Shown here: positions 14,743-23,997 of the stretch, piece after piece
How the letters are laid out: each line of letters begins with the position of its first letter
Position numbering within the stretch: position 1 is the stretch's first letter
Position numbers and translations under genes: made by a program
NCBI GenBank assembly: GCA_963170165.1
Contig: CAUJGQ010000045.1
Location: forward strand, 1-33,266
Reading direction: 5' to 3'
DNA from: Chloroflexota bacterium
GTDB lineage: Bacteria; Chloroflexota; Dehalococcoidia; CAUJGQ01
DNA length: 33,266 nt
Notes under the pieces: model-generated
Told to the model about the DNA's origin: nothing
The model's input: the letters and a program-made list of their open reading frames with translations, nothing else
Database searches by the model: none

Positions 14743-17133
14743 GTGAATCAGAAGACGCTCCGCATCCTTGAGTTTGACAAGGTGATTGCCCGTCTGGCGG
14801 GGCTGACGAGCTTCGCCCCCGGCCGGGAGCTGACGCTGGCGCTCACTCCCACCGCTGACCACTCCGAGGCGGTGCGCCGTCAGCGCGTCACGGCCGAGGC
14901 CCGCTGGCTGCGCGAAGTGCGGCCGAACCTGGGGCTGGGTGGCGCACGCGACATCCGCGAGGCCACCAACCGGGCAGCGCTGGGTGGCGTGCTGGACGGT
15001 GCTGAGCTCCTGGACGTGCGCAACACCCTGGTTGCGGTTCGGCAGCTCAAGGGCAATGTCACCCGGCTGGCCGCCAATGTGCCCCTGCTGGCCGATGTCG
15101 CCCGGCGCATGGAGGAGCTTGGCGCGCTGATCAATCACATTGACCGCGCCATCAACCCTCGCGGTGAAGTCGTCGACAGCGCCAGTCCGGCACTCCAACA
15201 GTTACGGCGTGAAATCCGCATCGCCCATGACCGGCTGGTGGCGCGCATGAATGAGATCCTGGCCTCTGCCGTCAGCCGCGGTGTGGCACAAGAGCCGATC
15301 GTCACCTTTCGCGACGGCCGATACGTCATCCCGGTGAAGGCCGACTTCCGCGGTCAGTTGCGCGGCATCGTTCACGACACCTCCTCCTCCGGCGCCACGA
15401 TGTTCATCGAGCCGCTGGCCGCGGTCGAACTCGGAAACACCTGGCGCGAACTGCAACTTGACGAACAGCGCGAGGTAGAGCGCATCCTGCGCGCGCTGTC
15501 GGACGAAGCCGGTCGGGTGGCGCCACAATTGCGGCAGAATGTCGACTGCCTGGCGCAGTTTGACCTGGCCTTCGCCAAGGCACGCCTGGCCGAACAACTC
15601 GGCGCCACCGAGCTGCCCTATGCCGGCCCAGAGCAGCCCTGGCTGGCGCCCGGGCCGTCGGAGCTGCGCCTGGTGGATGCCCGCCACCCGCTGCTGCGGG
15701 GCGAGGTCGTCCCTACGTCGCTGGCTGTGGGCGGTCCGTACTCGGTGCTGTTGATCACCGGCCCCAACACCGGCGGCAAGACCGTGGCCCTCAAGACCGC
15801 CGGTCTGTTGACATTGATGGCGCTGGCCGGCTTACCCGTGCCCGCAGAAACCGGCACGCGCATCCCGGTCTACGCATCGGTCCATGCCGATATCGGCGAT
15901 GAACAGAGCATCGAGCAGTCGCTGTCCACCTTCAGCTCACACATGCGCAACATCATCGCCATCCTCGAAGAGGCAACCGCCAATAGCCTGGTGCTGCTCG
16001 ACGAGTTGGGCGCCGGCACTGACCCGACTGAGGGCGCGGCACTGGCCCGCGGGATCGTTGCCTCGCTGATGCGCCGAGGCTCCAGTGTCGTCGCCACGAC
16101 ACACCACGGCGAACTGAAGCTGTTCGCGCACGCCACCCCGGGCGTCATGAACGCCAGTGTTGAGTTCGACCCGGAGTCGTTTGCGCCCACGTACAAACTT
16201 GCGATCGGTCTGCCCGGGCGCAGCAATGCCATCGCCATCGCCTCGCGGCTGGGGATGCCGGACGACGTTCTGATGGATGCGCGCGGGCAGATCACGCCGG
16301 AGCAGGTGCGGCTGGAGGACCTGCTCGACCAGCTACAGCGCGAACGCGACGAGGCGGCCGCCGCCAAGCGTGCGGAGCGGCTGGCAGTCCAGGAGGCGCA
16401 GCAAATCCGCGACCAGCTGGCGCGCCGGCTGGACGAGGTCGAGGCCACGCGTGACGACCTGATTGCTGACATGCGCCGCCAGGTTGAAGACGAGATCGCC
16501 GGGGTGCGGGAGCGGTTGCGCGAGGCGACGCGCCGGCTGGCACGGCCGCAGCCGGTGGAGTTTCCGGCCGTTCAAGAGGAAGCGCGCGCTGCCGTTGCAG
16601 AGGCGGAACGCCAGCTCCAGCGCCAGCGCCGCCGCGCCCCCCGGAGACGGCGGGAGGAGCCGGGTCCGCGCGTGGAGGAGATCCAGCCGGGAGACCGTGT
16701 GTGGGTGCGCGGCCTGGAGACGGCTGGCGAAGCGCTGTCCGCCATTGATGACCGACGGGAACTCGAGGTCCAGTTTGGCGGGTTGCGCACCCGCGTCAAG
16801 GCTGACCAGGTGTCCCGCATTGCCCGCCAGCTGCCGGCGCCGGGGCGGGTCACCGTTAATGTGATCGCCGCCGGACCAGCGCCGTCACCCGGCATGGAGA
16901 TCGAGGTGCGGGGCCAGCGGGTCGATGAAGCGCTGCCGCGGGTGGAGGAGTTTCTTGACCATGCCTTCCGCGCGGGACTGCCGTTCGTCCGTATCATCCA
17001 TGGTAAGGGCACCGGCACGCTGCGGCGGGTGGTGCGAGAGCACCTGGCCGGCAACCCCGTGGTCTCCTCCTTTGAGACGGCGGGCCACAGTGACGGGGGT
17101 GAAGGGGTCACCATCGCCCACTTGGCCATCTAA
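14743..17133 (+). CDS. mutS2: MutS2 endonuclease/ribosome rescue ATPase
   Basis: This 796-residue protein belongs to MutS2, linked to suppression of recombination and, in Bacillus, to splitting collided ribosomes. It starts with the family block LRILEFDKVIARLAGL, has the core and clamp regions, Walker A GPNTGGKT at 340-347, Walker B LVLLDELGAGTDP near 417-429, and a long charged coiled coil (about 515-640). A KOW-like segment near 645-690 precedes a C-terminal Smr domain with HGKGTGTLRRVVREHL. The Smr start motif is EVRGQRVDEA rather than the common LRG. GTG 14743 is the only start giving the conserved N-terminus. It stands alone, 54 bp after the winged-helix gene. Confidence 0.96.
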   Translation: MNQKTLRILEFDKVIARLAGLTSFAPGRELTLALTPTADHSEAVRRQRVTAEARWLREVRPNLGLGGARDIREATNRAALGGVLDGAELLDVRNTLVAVRQLKGNVTRLAANVPLLADVARRMEELGALINHIDRAINPRGEVVDSASPALQQLRREIRIAHDRLVARMNEILASAVSRGVAQEPIVTFRDGRYVIPVKADFRGQLRGIVHDTSSSGATMFIEPLAAVELGNTWRELQLDEQREVERILRALSDEAGRVAPQLRQNVDCLAQFDLAFAKARLAEQLGATELPYAGPEQPWLAPGPSELRLVDARHPLLRGEVVPTSLAVGGPYSVLLITGPNTGGKTVALKTAGLLTLMALAGLPVPAETGTRIPVYASVHADIGDEQSIEQSLSTFSSHMRNIIAILEEATANSLVLLDELGAGTDPTEGAALARGIVASLMRRGSSVVATTHHGELKLFAHATPGVMNASVEFDPESFAPTYKLAIGLPGRSNAIAIASRLGMPDDVLMDARGQITPEQVRLEDLLDQLQRERDEAAAAKRAERLAVQEAQQIRDQLARRLDEVEATRDDLIADMRRQVEDEIAGVRERLREATRRLARPQPVEFPAVQEEARAAVAEAERQLQRQRRRAPRRRREEPGPRVEEIQPGDRVWVRGLETAGEALSAIDDRRELEVQFGGLRTRVKADQVSRIARQLPAPGRVTVNVIAAGPAPSPGMEIEVRGQRVDEALPRVEEFLDHAFRAGLPFVRIIHGKGTGTLRRVVREHLAGNPVVSSFETAGHSDGGEGVTIAHLAI

Positions 17134-17188
17134 GACACGCGAACACGCACGTTCAAGCCCGGACCGCCAGCAGAAAGCAGCACCCGCC

Positions 17189-17623
17189 ATGAACCAGCAT
17201 CGTGTGGCCGTTGTCGACGACACCGCGGAGCAGCATCCGGCGCCGTTCATGGACCGGGTCGTGCGCCAGCTCGGCCTGTCGAGTTCCGCCGCGGCGGTGT
17301 ACGGCGCGCCGGTTGAGCATGGCCCATACACGGTGGTGCCAGTGGCACGGGTTATGTATGTCTACGGCGCCGCCATGGGGCCGGAGCTCGCCGGCCGGAA
17401 GATCGAGCAGCCTGCCGAAGGCCGCATGATCCCATCGCTCACCACGGGCGGCGGCGCCGGCGGAGCGGGCATCAGCCGGCCGGCCGGTCACATCGAGATC
17501 GGCCCCGCAGGTACACGTTTTGTTGCGGTGCGGCGCGACTGGCGTGGGCCGGTTATGGCAGCGGGCGTGGTGGGGACAGCACTGATGCTGCTGCGGCCAC
17601 CGTGGCGGCGGGGAGGACGGTAG
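17189..17623 (+). CDS. GerW/YtfJ family protein
   Basis: This 144-residue protein matches the GerW (YtfJ) family, whose Bacillus member is a spore protein needed for germination. The diagnostic pattern is visible: VYGAPVEHGPYTVVPVARVM near 35-55, a glycine-rich stretch (TTGGGAGGAG near 88-97), then ISRPAGHIEIGPAGTRFVAV. The C-terminus is hydrophobic (PVMAAGVVGTALMLL) and ends in basic residues, suggesting a membrane tail. I chose ATG 17189, 55 bp after mutS2, because the homologous region begins a few residues later; the ribosome binding site is weak. The family is common in bacteria that do not sporulate, so no spore role is implied. Confidence 0.82.
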   Translation: MNQHRVAVVDDTAEQHPAPFMDRVVRQLGLSSSAAAVYGAPVEHGPYTVVPVARVMYVYGAAMGPELAGRKIEQPAEGRMIPSLTTGGGAGGAGISRPAGHIEIGPAGTRFVAVRRDWRGPVMAAGVVGTALMLLRPPWRRGGR

Positions 17624-17642
17624 CGCCGGTCCGCCACCTGCG

Positions 17643-18416
17643 CTACTGAAAGCGGGGTTCTCGTTTCTCCAGGAACGCCGACATCGCCTCACGCGGATCC
17701 GGTCCACGGTATGCGGCGGCAAAGCTGTCGATGCCGAGCTTGATCGCCCGGTCCATTGAGTCGTCGAAGTACCAGCGCCGCACCAGCGCCTTCTGTAGCC
17801 GCAACGCCTCCCGGCTGTACGAGGCAAGCTGCTGGGCCAGGGCAAGCGCCACCTCGAGCGCGGCGCCGGTGGGAGCGACGCGGTTTACGAAGCCGGCCGC
17901 CTTCGCCTCGGAGGCCGTGACCACCTCACCGGTGTAAACCCACTCTGCGGCGCGGCTGAGCCCAATCAGCGGCACGAGCAACGCTGCCTCAATCACCGAA
18001 GGGATGCCGACCCGTACCTCAGGCATGCCGAAGGTCGCATTCTCCGCCGCAACGCGCAGATCGCAGACAGCAGCCAGTTCACAGCCTGCTCCCAGGGCAG
18101 GTCCGTTGACCGCCGCGATCACGATCTTATCCAGGCCGCGAATCGTCGCGAACAGGCCATGCAGATGGGTGATGAAAACGCGCGCCTCCTCCGGCGTGAA
18201 GTCGCGCATCTCCCGAACGTCGGCACCGGCCACGAACGCGCGCCCGGCGCCGGTAAGCACCACCACCGACAGGCTGTCATCAACACCGGCTTCAGCCAGC
18301 ATCAGGGCAGCGTCGTGGATGAGCTGGCTGCCCATGAGGTTTAGGCGGGCCGGCTGATTCAGCGTCACCACCCCTACCCGGCCGGAACGCTGAAACAGGA
18401 CCGATGCCTCGTTCAT
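17643..18416 (-). CDS. Enoyl-CoA hydratase/isomerase family protein
   Basis: This 257-residue crotonase-fold protein has both oxyanion-hole segments, AGADVREM near 64-71 and GPALGAGCELA near 105-115. Both catalytic glutamates of the enoyl-CoA hydratase type are present: E113 (GAGCE) and E133 (MPEV). After the second glutamate it reads GIPSVIEAALLVPLIG rather than the GxIPGAGGTQRL of classical hydratases, which marks a different subfamily. The substrate is unknown. It lies 20 bp downstream of a metallo-hydrolase gene on the same strand, and GAGGAG precedes ATG 18416, so the two are likely cotranscribed. Confidence 0.9.
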   Translation of the reverse strand: MNEASVLFQRSGRVGVVTLNQPARLNLMGSQLIHDAALMLAEAGVDDSLSVVVLTGAGRAFVAGADVREMRDFTPEEARVFITHLHGLFATIRGLDKIVIAAVNGPALGAGCELAAVCDLRVAAENATFGMPEVRVGIPSVIEAALLVPLIGLSRAAEWVYTGEVVTASEAKAAGFVNRVAPTGAALEVALALAQQLASYSREALRLQKALVRRWYFDDSMDRAIKLGIDSFAAAYRGPDPREAMSAFLEKREPRFQ

Positions 18417-18436
18417 CGCCTAACTCCTCGCCGCTG

Positions 18437-19210
18437 CTAGACAGCGCTGCGACGCGCTGACGGGTAGATGATCGGCACGCGTGGCGCCGAAGCAGCGAAC
18501 GTGGCGCCCATCGCCCCATCCGCCATCTCGGGGAAGCGCGAGAAGGTGATACGAGTGCTTTCGATGTACTCAAAGCCACCGTTGCGGATGCGGAAGGCAC
18601 GGTCGTGACCGGGATAGACGATGGCACACCGCTCGACGATGCGGCTGACGCTTGTGCGGGCGGCGTCCTCATCCCAGAAGACGTTGTCCGGGAGGCCGGC
18701 CGCGATGGAGCCGGAGCTAGGCAGCGCGTCCCCCACAATGCCGATCATCCCGTCTGCGGTACGGACCAGCACGGTCTGGCTGCCCGGGCTGTGACCGGGC
18801 GTCGCCATCACGCTGACACCGTCCGCGATCTCCTCGCCGTCGCGCACCTCCTGGATTGGGTGCCGGTCCAGTACGGCATGGGTCCAAGCGGGCGTCGCCC
18901 AATCCAGCTGGTGCGGACTGCGCGTGTACTCGTGCTCGGCGGGGCTGATGATGACTCGGGCCCGCGGAAAGCAATCGACATTCAGGCAGTGGTCCCAGTG
19001 GGCATGGGTCAGCACCACGGCATCGATGTCGTCTGGGGCAATCCCCTTTGCCTGCAGCCGCTCCAGCAGCAGGGCGCGACGGCCGACATGCCCGACATCG
19101 ACCAGCAACAGCCGGCCGGCATCGCGCAGCAGCGTCACGCCGCAGAATCCGAGCGTGCCTTCGTCGGTGCGAATCCCGAATCCCTGGAGCACGGTTTCAA
19201 CGGTGGTCAT
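18437..19210 (-). CDS. Metallo-beta-lactamase-fold hydrolase
   Basis: This 257-residue metal-dependent hydrolase has the full ligand set: THAHWDH (H69, H71, D73, H74), PGHSPGS, VGDALPSSG and YPGHDRAF. The pattern resembles the AHL-lactonase-like and related small hydrolase groups, but substrate cannot be read from sequence. ATG 19210 is supported by GGAGGGG five bases upstream; an in-frame upstream start would add 35 residues unlike the family. It leads a two-gene unit with the crotonase. The gap to the divergent J-domain gene contains a perfect 8-bp-arm palindrome. Confidence 0.88.
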   Translation of the reverse strand: MTTVETVLQGFGIRTDEGTLGFCGVTLLRDAGRLLLVDVGHVGRRALLLERLQAKGIAPDDIDAVVLTHAHWDHCLNVDCFPRARVIISPAEHEYTRSPHQLDWATPAWTHAVLDRHPIQEVRDGEEIADGVSVMATPGHSPGSQTVLVRTADGMIGIVGDALPSSGSIAAGLPDNVFWDEDAARTSVSRIVERCAIVYPGHDRAFRIRNGGFEYIESTRITFSRFPEMADGAMGATFAASAPRVPIIYPSARRSAV

Positions 19211-19256
19211 CGATCCCCTCCGCAAAGCCATCGCCGCGAAGCTTACCATGTCTGGA

Positions 19257-19275
19257 GTGCCGCACGTTGCGGCAC
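19257..19275. promoter_or_regulatory. Operator-like palindrome in divergent region
   Basis: GTGCCGCA (19257-19264), CGT, TGCGGCAC (19268-19275) is a perfect inverted repeat. It lies between the divergent hydrolase and J-domain genes and overlaps a possible -35 (TTGCGG, 19267-19272) with AATGAT 18 bp later. A regulator site for either gene is plausible but unproven. Confidence 0.4.
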
Positions 19276-19326
19276 AACCAGTCCGCAACCAATGATTGCC
19301 GGCGTCCGCCGCCACAGGGATGCACC

Positions 19327-20004
19327 ATGCAAGATTACTACGATGTGCTCGAGGTGAGCCCGCGTGCCGGCCACGACGTGATCGACGCCGCCTATCGTGC
19401 GCTGACGCGCCGGCTATCGCAGACCGCAGAAGATGACCCTACCGCGCAGCGCAAGCGCGAGCTGGTCAACGAGGCATATGCAGTGCTGAGCGCGCCACTC
19501 TCCCGGCAGCGCTTTGACGTCCAGCGCATCGAGCGCCATGCGAGCAAGCAACTGGCAATCGATGAATCTCAGCGGCAGGCCATTCGCCATCCCCTGGTCT
19601 ACTTCCTGCGGACACAGGGCTGGTACCTGCTCTTCCTCTATTCCTTCACGAATTTGCTGTGGATGGCGGTCTCCTTCGTGACGGGCGATGTCGGGTGGCG
19701 GGACGTGGCTTTTGTGGCGGTGTTTTCGGCCGTCATGACCGGCGCGGCCGGCCTGGCCTACTTCGCCAGCTGGTGGCGGATGAGCGCACCGGCGGTGGTC
19801 GTGGCCTGCGTCATCTATCCACCGGCCGGATATGCCCTCCTCCTATTAGCGTCTTGGCGCTCGCCGTCGGTCGAAGGCGCGATCCTGAGCGCTGTATTCT
19901 CGGTCTTCCTCACGCTGTTCACGCTCATTCACTCTCTCGACGGCGAGGCTTCACCCGACCAAGCCAGCAACGGAGACCTGCCCGGCACCGGGCTCAGTCT
20001 GTGA
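19327..20004 (+). CDS. J-domain-like membrane protein lacking HPD
   Basis: This 225-residue protein begins with a J-domain-like segment, YYDVLEVSPRAGHDVIDAAY to NEAYAVLSAPLSRQRFD (residues 4-64). The HPD tripeptide that stimulates DnaK ATPase is missing: the loop between helices II and III reads LTRRLSQTAEDDP. Four hydrophobic segments follow (about 100-119, 126-149, 155-176 and 184-203), and the C-terminus is acidic and polar. ATG 19327 has AGGG about eight bases upstream and gives the natural J-domain start. Without HPD it probably does not act as a DnaK co-chaperone. Its 3' end overlaps convergent hisB by 11 bp. Confidence 0.82.
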   Translation: MQDYYDVLEVSPRAGHDVIDAAYRALTRRLSQTAEDDPTAQRKRELVNEAYAVLSAPLSRQRFDVQRIERHASKQLAIDESQRQAIRHPLVYFLRTQGWYLLFLYSFTNLLWMAVSFVTGDVGWRDVAFVAVFSAVMTGAAGLAYFASWWRMSAPAVVVACVIYPPAGYALLLLASWRSPSVEGAILSAVFSVFLTLFTLIHSLDGEASPDQASNGDLPGTGLSL

Positions 20005-20599
20005 CAGTTCCCTTCGTGCTGGGGATGGCGCCCGCCGTGCGCGGGTCGACCCGCGTCGCGGCGCCCAGCGCGCGGGCCAGTGCCTTGAAGATCGCTTCAG
20101 CACGATGGTGGTCATTCTTGCCGTACAGCAGCCGCACATGCAGCGTCAACCCGGCCTGCTGTGCCAGCGACCAGAGGAAGTGCTCAATCATCTCGGTTGG
20201 CAGCGCGCCAATACGCTCGCCTGCAAACGGGATATCAAACACCGTGTACGGCCGGCCACTAATATCCACGGCGGCAAAGCCTAGGCACTCATCCATCGGC
20301 CAGAAGGCGTGCGCGGCACGAACGATGCCGGCTCGGCTGCCCAGCGCCCGATGCAGTGCCTGGCCAATGGCGATGCCGCAGTCCTCCACCAGATGATGCG
20401 CATCCCGATCCAAATCGCTCCGCAACGCGCGAACCTTGATGTCCATGAGGGAGTGCCGTGCCAGCTGCTCAACCAGGTGATCCAGCATTCCGATGCCGGT
20501 GGCGCACTCATAACGGCCGCTGCCGTCCAGGTTGACCGTGGCTTCAATCAGGGTCTCCGCGGTGTCACGCCGGACCTCACCTGCTCTGACCGAGCTCAC
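19994..20599 (-). CDS. hisB: Imidazoleglycerol-phosphate dehydratase
   Basis: This 201-residue monofunctional enzyme dehydrates imidazoleglycerol phosphate in histidine synthesis. It has the manganese-binding histidine motifs HHLVED (68-73) and HHRAEA (164-169), plus GIGMLDHLVEQLARH and SGRPYTVFDI. No phosphatase domain is attached. I chose GTG 20599 because it gives the standard N-terminus RRDTAETLIEATVNLDGSG and has GGGGGAGG six bases upstream. It overlaps the end of hisC by 23 bases, which implies coupled translation. It is the last his gene in the cluster seen here. Confidence 0.95.
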   Translation of the reverse strand: MSSVRAGEVRRDTAETLIEATVNLDGSGRYECATGIGMLDHLVEQLARHSLMDIKVRALRSDLDRDAHHLVEDCGIAIGQALHRALGSRAGIVRAAHAFWPMDECLGFAAVDISGRPYTVFDIPFAGERIGALPTEMIEHFLWSLAQQAGLTLHVRLLYGKNDHHRAEAIFKALARALGAATRVDPRTAGAIPSTKGTVTD

Positions 20600-21725
20600 G
20601 CGGCGCCTCCCCCATGGCATGCAGCGTCGCGAGCAGCCGGTCACTGTGCTCCGGCAGCCCGACGCTGATCCGAATCTTGTCCCGCAACCCATCGCGGCCG
20701 AAGTAGCGGGTGAAGATACCCTGCGCACGGAGCGCATCCCGCAGCAAGCCGGCATCACCGGCCGTGACGTCACACAAGATGAAGTTTGCAGCGGACGGCC
20801 GTGGCCGCAGGAACGGCACACTCGCCAGCAGGGCGCTCAGCCGCTCGCGCTCCGCGACGATTCGTGCCACCCGCTCCAACAGCAGCTCACGGTCTTCCAG
20901 GGACGCGACAATTGCAGCTTCCGCCGCGACATTGATGTTGTAAGGCGGCTTGATCGCCATCAGCAGATCCGCCAACGGCCGCGGCATGACGCCATAGCCG
21001 GCCCGCAAACCTGCTAGCCCTGCCCACTTGCTGAAGGTGCGGATCACGATCAGGTTGTCCCGGTCCGCTACCAGCGGAACTACCGACCCACCGCTGAACT
21101 CGATGTAGGCTTCATCCACCACTACCGGTACCCCCAGCGCGAGTAGCCGGTCCAGATCCTCGCGCGGCAGCAGGTTGCCGCTGGGGTTGTTTGGCGAGGC
21201 GACGAAGATCAGCTTGGTGCGCTCGTCAACCGCCGCCTCGACCGCGGGCACATCAACGCTGAAGTCATCATGCCGGGGCACGGGCACGTAGGCGCCGCCG
21301 CAGACCGCCGCGGTAAAGACGTACATCCCAAACGTGGGCACCAGATCAATCACGTGGTCGCCGGGGGCGAGCAGCGCGCGGGCGAGCAGATCGATCAGCT
21401 CATCGCTGCCGGCCCCGGCGACGATGCAATCCGGTGCGGCACCGGTGTACTCCGCCAGCGCGGCACGCACGCGAAGCTGATCAGGATCAGGGTAAATGTT
21501 ATAGCCGTGCAGCGGATGGAGCGCCGCCAACGCCGCCAGCGCCCGCGGCGACGGGCCGTAAAGGTTCTCGTTGCCGTCCAGCTTGACGATGCGCTCCGGC
21601 GGGATGCCCAGCCGCGCCGCCGCCACCTCCACCGGTTCCACCGGTTCGTAGTGCGCCATCCGCAGCAACTCGGGCCGGACGTACCTTAGCAGCCCATAAC
21701 TCATTGTCGTGCCGGTAGATTCCAT
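20577..21725 (-). CDS. hisC: Histidinol-phosphate aminotransferase
   Basis: This 382-residue class I/II PLP aminotransferase converts imidazole-acetol phosphate to histidinol phosphate. Landmarks are KLDGNENLYGPSP at 48-60, SPNNPSG at 177-183, VVVDEAYIEF at 201-210 and the PLP lysine K233 in TFSKWAGLAGLRAGYG. ATG 21725 is used, with AGGAAAGGG upstream; ATG 21704 in frame is an alternative. It overlaps hisB at its 3' end and follows hisD after a 111-bp GC-rich gap. Genome position in the his cluster supports HisC over other aromatic aminotransferases. Confidence 0.95.
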   Translation of the reverse strand: MESTGTTMSYGLLRYVRPELLRMAHYEPVEPVEVAAARLGIPPERIVKLDGNENLYGPSPRALAALAALHPLHGYNIYPDPDQLRVRAALAEYTGAAPDCIVAGAGSDELIDLLARALLAPGDHVIDLVPTFGMYVFTAAVCGGAYVPVPRHDDFSVDVPAVEAAVDERTKLIFVASPNNPSGNLLPREDLDRLLALGVPVVVDEAYIEFSGGSVVPLVADRDNLIVIRTFSKWAGLAGLRAGYGVMPRPLADLLMAIKPPYNINVAAEAAIVASLEDRELLLERVARIVAERERLSALLASVPFLRPRPSAANFILCDVTAGDAGLLRDALRAQGIFTRYFGRDGLRDKIRISVGLPEHSDRLLATLHAMGEAPRELGQSR

Positions 21726-21785
21726 GGACCGTGGCCCTTTCCTGTGCGAACGCGGCGGGTTAGCGGTCGCATGCTGCGTACGCCG

Positions 21786-21818
21786 CGGGCCGCGCCGGCC
21801 CGGGCGGCCGCAGCCGCC
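21786..21818 (-). other. Two adjacent hairpins between hisD and hisC
   Basis: CGGGCC with GGCCCG (21786-21802, 5-base loop) and GGCGGC with GCCGCC (21803-21818, 4-base loop) stand side by side in the 111-bp gap. No T-run follows. They may slow transcription or protect mRNA ends, or simply reflect high GC. Confidence 0.3.
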
Positions 21819-21836
21819 AATGCTTGGCGCAGCGCC

Positions 21837-23180
<1,344 letters not shown>

Positions 23181-23205
23181 AGGCAGTCCTTGTCAGTGGT
23201 GGCGG

Positions 23206-23970
23206 TCAGCGCCGCCCGAAGAACCGTTCGGCCGCTTCGAGTGCCCGCTCGCTCGCCTGCTCGATATAGGCATCGATGTGCGCTGTTGAGACATGGCGGA
23301 TGGTGCGTTCCAGCACGTCGGGGATCTCCTGCACGAAGCGGTCAATCGCATCGTCTGACTCCAGGCCGGAGCCCCGCAGATGCCTGCCCCCTTGGAACTT
23401 GAAGCGGTCCCAGGTCGGCGGGTGGCGGGTGATGTCGATGGCGACGTCCAACCAGCGTTTGAGCGTCTCAGAGTCGAGGAACCCGACATCGAAGGCGAGC
23501 GAACAGGACTCCAGCGCTGATCGAATGCCGGTGCTGAGCTCTGGGTCCTCCCGCCGCCGCCGGTCCAGCTCATACTGAAGCACCCGGTCCATGATGTTAG
23601 CCTGAGCGCCGCCGCCCAGCGCCGACAACTGGCCGAAGTGCGGGCGATAGACCGCCGTGATCCAGGTCTCGTCCAGCGCCAGATGGCCAATGTACCCAGC
23701 CACCCAGGCGGCAGGGGCCGGGTCAAGATTCGCGGCATCCGCCAGGTGGCTATGCTCGGCGAACATGGCCGCCACCGAATCCTGATGCGCCGTGACCGCG
23801 AGGTCGAAGAAGTGCGTTCGCTCCCGTTCCCAGCGAGTCAACACACGAATGTCCGGCGATGTCGAGCCGAGGAAGTAAGCGCCGGGTTGTGCCATCACCG
23901 GCGAGCCGCCCAGCCGTTGAGCGACGTCGCGCGCCATCGCCATGTGTAAGAAGATCGGTGGCATGCGCAC
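23206..23970 (-). CDS. Zinc-dependent phospholipase C-like protein
   Basis: This 254-residue protein resembles the zinc-dependent phospholipase C/S1-P1-like family. It begins MPPIFLHMAMARDVAQRLG, followed by YFLGSTSPDIRVLTRWER, ERTHFFDLA and WVAGYIGHLALDETW, with the spaced histidines and aspartates that form a trinuclear zinc site in this fold. No signal peptide is apparent, so it is probably cytoplasmic. The real substrate is not known. It sits between hisG and hisD on the same strand with gaps of 27 and 25 bp, so it is cotranscribed with histidine genes although no histidine role is known for the family. Confidence 0.8.
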   Translation of the reverse strand: MRMPPIFLHMAMARDVAQRLGGSPVMAQPGAYFLGSTSPDIRVLTRWERERTHFFDLAVTAHQDSVAAMFAEHSHLADAANLDPAPAAWVAGYIGHLALDETWITAVYRPHFGQLSALGGGAQANIMDRVLQYELDRRRREDPELSTGIRSALESCSLAFDVGFLDSETLKRWLDVAIDITRHPPTWDRFKFQGGRHLRGSGLESDDAIDRFVQEIPDVLERTIRHVSTAHIDAYIEQASERALEAAERFFGRR

Positions 23971-23997
23971 TGCCCGCGGGGCGGAAGGCCCCTGCTA

